From the NCBI RefSeq assembly GCF_004801285.1, contig NZ_SSNY01000006.1, positions 222,066 through 286,065 on the forward strand: a stretch of 64,000 bases of DNA. Reading direction: 5' to 3'. Position 1 is the stretch's first letter; every line of letters begins with the position of its first letter. Position numbers and translations under genes: made by a program. This DNA comes from Ollibium composti. GTDB lineage: Bacteria; Pseudomonadota; Alphaproteobacteria; Rhizobiales; Rhizobiaceae. The notes beneath the pieces are model-generated. The model worked only from the letters and a program-made list of their open reading frames with translations. It did no database searches and had not been told where the DNA came from. This document shows, in pieces, positions 60,766 through 64,000 of this stretch.

Positions 60766-62382
60766 ATGGCCGTCGCCACGAAGAACATTCCCGCTCCCGA
60801 CCTGGTGCCGATCCGCCGCGCCCTGCTTTCGGTGTCCGACAAGGCCGGCCTCGTCGATTTCGCCAGGGCGCTGTTCCATGCCGGGGTCGAGCTGGTGTCG
60901 ACCGGCGGCACGGCCAGGGTTATCGCCGAAGCCGGCATCGCGGTGCGCGACGTCTCCGACCTGACCGGTTTTCCCGAGATCATGGACGGCCGGGTCAAGA
61001 CGCTGCATCCCTCCGTGCACGGCGCCCTGCTCGGCATCCGTGACGACGCCGAACACCGCGCCGCCATGGAAGCGCATGGCATCGAGCCGATCGACCTCGT
61101 CGTCGTCAACCTCTATCCGTTCGAGGAGGTGCGCCGCTCCGGCGCCTCCTATGCGGCGACGGTGGAGAACATCGACATCGGCGGTCCGGCCATGTTGCGT
61201 GCCTCGGCCAAGAACCACGCCTATGTCGCCATCGTCACCGACCCCGAGGACTACGCCGCCGTGCTGAACGCGCTGGACCTCAACGCCGGCAGCCTGTCGC
61301 TGGATTTCAGGAAGAAGCTCGCCGCCAAGGCTTTTGCTCGCACGGCCGCCTACGACGCCGCCATTTCCGGCTGGTTCGCCGAGGCGCTGGAGATCGAGCA
61401 TCCGGCATGGCGTGCCTTCGGCGGGCAACTGGAAACGGTGATGCGCTACGGCGAGAACCCGCACCAGCAAGCGGGCTTTTATGTCACTGGCGAGAAACGG
61501 CCCGGCGTGGCGACGGCGCGGCAGTTGCAGGGCAAGCAACTCTCCTACAACAACATCAACGACACCGACGCGGCCTTCGAGCTGGTCGGCGAGTTCGACC
61601 CGGCGCGCACGGCCGCCGTCGCCATCATCAAGCACGCCAATCCCTGCGGCGTCGCCGAAGGCGCGACGCTGAGGCAAGCCTATTTCAAGGCCCTGGCCTG
61701 CGATCCGGTTTCCGCCTTCGGCGGCATCGTCGCGCTCAACCGCATCCTCGACGCGGAGGCGGCGGAGGAGATCGTGAAAACCTTCACCGAGGTCATCGTC
61801 GCGCCCGACGCGACCGAGGAGGCGGCGGCGATCGTCGCGGCCAAGAAGAACCTCAGGCTGCTGGTGACGGGCGGCCTGCCCGATCCGCGCGCCGCCGGGG
61901 CGATGGTGAAATCGGTCGCCGGCGGGCTTCTGGTGCAGGGCCGCGACGGCGCCGTTGTCGACGACCTCGATCTGAAAGTGGTGACGAAGCGCGCGCCGAG
62001 CGATGCCGAGCTCGCCGACCTGAAATTCGCCTTCCGCGTCGCCAAGCACGTCAAGTCCAACGCCATCGTCTATGCCCGGAGGCTGGCGACTGTCGGTATC
62101 GGCGCCGGCCAAATGAGCCGGGTGGATTCCTCGCGCATCGCCGCCCGCAAGGCCGAAGACGCGGCCGACGCAGCGGGCCTGTCCGAGCCGTTGACGCGCG
62201 GCTCGGTGGTTGCCTCCGACGCCTTTTTCCCCTTCGCCGACGGGCTGCTGGCGGCGGTCGAGGCGGGCGCCACGGCGGTCATCCAGCCGGGCGGCTCGGT
62301 CAACGACAAGGATGTGATTGCCGCCGCCGACGAGCACGGCATCGCCATGGTGCTGACCGGGACGCGGCACTTCCGGCATTGA
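60766..62382 (+). CDS. purH: bifunctional AICAR transformylase/IMP cyclohydrolase
   Basis: PurH performs the last two steps of IMP synthesis. The 538-residue product has the N-terminal MGS-fold IMP cyclohydrolase domain ([35 protein letters not shown]) and the C-terminal AICAR formyltransferase domain with [15 protein letters not shown] and the end [17 protein letters not shown]. The ATG at 60766 has a GGAAAGG site. It is the last gene of the rsmB-heparinase-purH unit and convergent with an MFS gene 8 bp away. Confidence 0.96.
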   Translation: MAVATKNIPAPDLVPIRRALLSVSDKAGLVDFARALFHAGVELVSTGGTARVIAEAGIAVRDVSDLTGFPEIMDGRVKTLHPSVHGALLGIRDDAEHRAAMEAHGIEPIDLVVVNLYPFEEVRRSGASYAATVENIDIGGPAMLRASAKNHAYVAIVTDPEDYAAVLNALDLNAGSLSLDFRKKLAAKAFARTAAYDAAISGWFAEALEIEHPAWRAFGGQLETVMRYGENPHQQAGFYVTGEKRPGVATARQLQGKQLSYNNINDTDAAFELVGEFDPARTAAVAIIKHANPCGVAEGATLRQAYFKALACDPVSAFGGIVALNRILDAEAAEEIVKTFTEVIVAPDATEEAAAIVAAKKNLRLLVTGGLPDPRAAGAMVKSVAGGLLVQGRDGAVVDDLDLKVVTKRAPSDAELADLKFAFRVAKHVKSNAIVYARRLATVGIGAGQMSRVDSSRIAARKAEDAADAAGLSEPLTRGSVVASDAFFPFADGLLAAVEAGATAVIQPGGSVNDKDVIAAADEHGIAMVLTGTRHFRH

Positions 62383-62389
62383 GATCGGG

Positions 62390-63760
62390 CTATCTCTTCT
62401 TGTCCGCCGGATAGGGCGTTCCGGCCAGAATCCACAGGCCGGCGCCGAGGAACAGGATGATGACGGCCATGCCGAGGCGCGGCGAGCCCGACAGCGCGGT
62501 GACGGTGGCGACGAGGAAGGGTGCTGCGAAGGAAGTGGCGCGGCCGGCCAGCGCGTAGATGCCGAAGTAGCGGCCGGATTCCTCCGGCGTCACCGAGCGT
62601 GCCATGTAGGAGCGCGACGAAGCCTGCACCGGGCCGAAGGCGACGCCGATCAGCAGGCCGTAGACGATGTAGGCCTTTTCCGCCGCCGTGCCGAACAGGC
62701 CGCCGGAATCGGTGCCCGACAGCGGCAGCGCGAACAGGGTGAAGCCCGGCCCGGTCGAGACGATGCCGACGGTGGCGAGCGCAAGCAGCACCAGAGAGAC
62801 CATCACCACCGCCTTGGAGCCGAGGCCGGTGTCCAGCCTTGCCGCAACCCAGCAGCCGAAGATCGCCACCACGTTGAGGATGATGCCGTAGACGCCGATC
62901 TCGGTGATCGACCAGCCGAACATGGCCGCCGCGAAGGCGCCGCCGAGCGAGAGCAGCGCGTTGACGCCGTCCTGGTAGATCATGCGGGCGACGAGGAAAC
63001 GGAAGATGCCGGCGCGCTTGCGCACCTCGCCGAGTGTCGCCTTCAGTTCGGCCAGGCCCTCACGTACCGCCGGGCCGACCGGCATGCCGCGCTTCGCGTC
63101 CGGCGTCCACAAGAACATCGGCAGGATGAAGACGAAGTACCAGAGCGCCGACAGCGGGCCGGTGGCGCGTGCGTCTTCGCCTTGCGCCGGGTCGAGGCCG
63201 AACAGGGGCGTTGCGCCGACGATGGTCTTGCCGGTCTCGGGCGAGCCGGCGAGCAAGGCGACGACGAAGATCAGCGCGATCATGCCGCCGAGATAGCCGA
63301 GCCCCCAGGCAACGTTGGAGATGCGGCCGATCTGGGCCTTCGGCACCAGCCTGGGCATCATGGAATCGTTGAAGACGGTGGAAAATTCCGCCGCCACCGA
63401 GGCCAGCGAGAAGGCGAGCACGACGAACCATAGGTTCGAGCCGGGTGCCGCGAACCATAGCGTGCAGAGCGATATGATCTTGACGGCGGCGAAGAAGGCG
63501 ATCCACGGCTTGCGCGGGCCGGTCTGGTCGGCGATGGAGCCCAGCACCGGCGACAGGATGGCGATGACGAAGCCGGCCGCCGCCAGGCCGTATCCCCACA
63601 CCGCCTGCCCGGTCGCCGGGTCGCTGGAGAGGCGCGAGACGAAATAGGGGCCGAAGATGAAGGTGGTGACGACGGTGAAGAAGGGCTGCGCCGCCCAGTC
63701 GAAGAACATCCATCCCCAGATGCCACGCCCGGATGCGTGCTGAACGGTTGCGTCGGTCAT
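62390..63760 (-). CDS. MFS transporter, Atg22/UMF1-like
   Basis: This 456-residue protein has about 12 TM segments and fits the Atg22-like (UMF) branch of the major facilitator superfamily: [22 protein letters not shown] at the N-terminus, [17 protein letters not shown] between TM2 and TM3 and [25 protein letters not shown] in the second half. Yeast Atg22 exports amino acids from the vacuole; bacterial substrates are unknown. The frame is open 50 codons upstream; the ATG at 63760 precedes the first TM region. The remaining 240 bases of the window hold no gene I can support. Confidence 0.85.
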   Translation of the reverse strand: MTDATVQHASGRGIWGWMFFDWAAQPFFTVVTTFIFGPYFVSRLSSDPATGQAVWGYGLAAAGFVIAILSPVLGSIADQTGPRKPWIAFFAAVKIISLCTLWFAAPGSNLWFVVLAFSLASVAAEFSTVFNDSMMPRLVPKAQIGRISNVAWGLGYLGGMIALIFVVALLAGSPETGKTIVGATPLFGLDPAQGEDARATGPLSALWYFVFILPMFLWTPDAKRGMPVGPAVREGLAELKATLGEVRKRAGIFRFLVARMIYQDGVNALLSLGGAFAAAMFGWSITEIGVYGIILNVVAIFGCWVAARLDTGLGSKAVVMVSLVLLALATVGIVSTGPGFTLFALPLSGTDSGGLFGTAAEKAYIVYGLLIGVAFGPVQASSRSYMARSVTPEESGRYFGIYALAGRATSFAAPFLVATVTALSGSPRLGMAVIILFLGAGLWILAGTPYPADKKR

Positions 63761-64000
63761 GCTCCCTCCGGCCGCGCCCCATTGCGACGGTGCCATGTCT
63801 GCATGTTTTTGAGAACGGTGCAAAGGGGTGGCTTCCGTGATCGAGGGGATCGTTGGGTGCGAGTTTCGCCGCCGCCACGCCCGGAATCTCTTCCGTCTGG
63901 CCATTGTCAAAGAACAGACCTCGGTGAGTTGAGGTCGGGAAGACGGCGGTCGTCGAAACGCTGCCGAATGTTTGGTAACTGCGATCCGAAGACCGCCGCC

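Overview
The window is high-G+C, densely coded DNA from an alphaproteobacterium of the order Hyphomicrobiales (Rhizobiales), most like Mesorhizobium and its Phyllobacteriaceae relatives. This rests on gene order and protein features, not on a database search: the mdh-sucCDAB-lpd cluster, the dapF-mtaB-ftsY-ispZ cluster next to ccm genes and acnA, the rsmB-heparinase-purH operon, a Brucella Omp19-type lipoprotein, and the alphaproteobacterial regulator TrcR (DUF1013). It is chromosomal core sequence with a few accessory insertions. I saw no rRNA, tRNA, CRISPR array, insertion sequence or prophage.

Layout. 0-10.7 kb: LysE exporter; an rlmN operon with two tandem membrane paralogues; a ClC antiporter; an IalB-like secreted protein; a minus-strand group ykvA-phhB-thpR; and a GDSL esterase divergent from an ABC ATPase/permease pair (the E. 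coli tesA/ybbA-ybbP arrangement). 10.7-17.5 kb: Bax-inhibitor-like protein, GNAT acetyltransferase, DUF2794, a probable small RNA locus, DUF1223, and aconitase. 17.8-28.4 kb: ccmA-ccmB-(ccmC remnant)-ccmD-ccmG, then DUF2332, ispZ, ftsY, mtaB, dapF, omp19 and zapE. 28.6-39.7 kb: the TCA block mdh-[AT-rich membrane gene]-sucC-DUF1579-sucD-sucA-sucB-MAPEG-secreted protein-lpd. 40-45 kb: xerC divergent from rimM, a hicAB toxin-antitoxin pair, trmD, an opposing TauE-family gene and rplS. 45-52 kb: ABC substrate-binding protein and permease, methyltransferase, MgtC, a secreted protein divergent from a Cys-rich MarR regulator, leuC and trcR. 52-64 kb: a WYL regulator with a DJ-1/DUF1127 operon and shared palindromic operators, a short Hsp70, prpE, rsmB-heparinase-purH and an MFS transporter.

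How the genes work together. mdh, sucC, sucD, sucA, sucB and lpd supply the 2-oxoglutarate to succinate steps and malate oxidation; acnA and prpE feed the same cycle. rlmN, rimM, trmD, rplS, rsmB and mtaB act on the translation machinery. ftsY, ispZ and zapE serve membrane targeting and cell division. The ccm genes serve cytochrome c maturation, but ccmC appears reduced to 21 codons.

Most notable observations: the ccmC remnant; two copies of a ~145-bp palindromic element translated in frame inside ftsY; a ~40% G+C two-TM gene spliced into the mdh-sucC junction; hicAB between rimM and trmD with a palindrome abutting the hicA start codon; a two-site WYL-regulator palindrome set; and a non-coding locus ending in a strong terminator near 13.15 kb.
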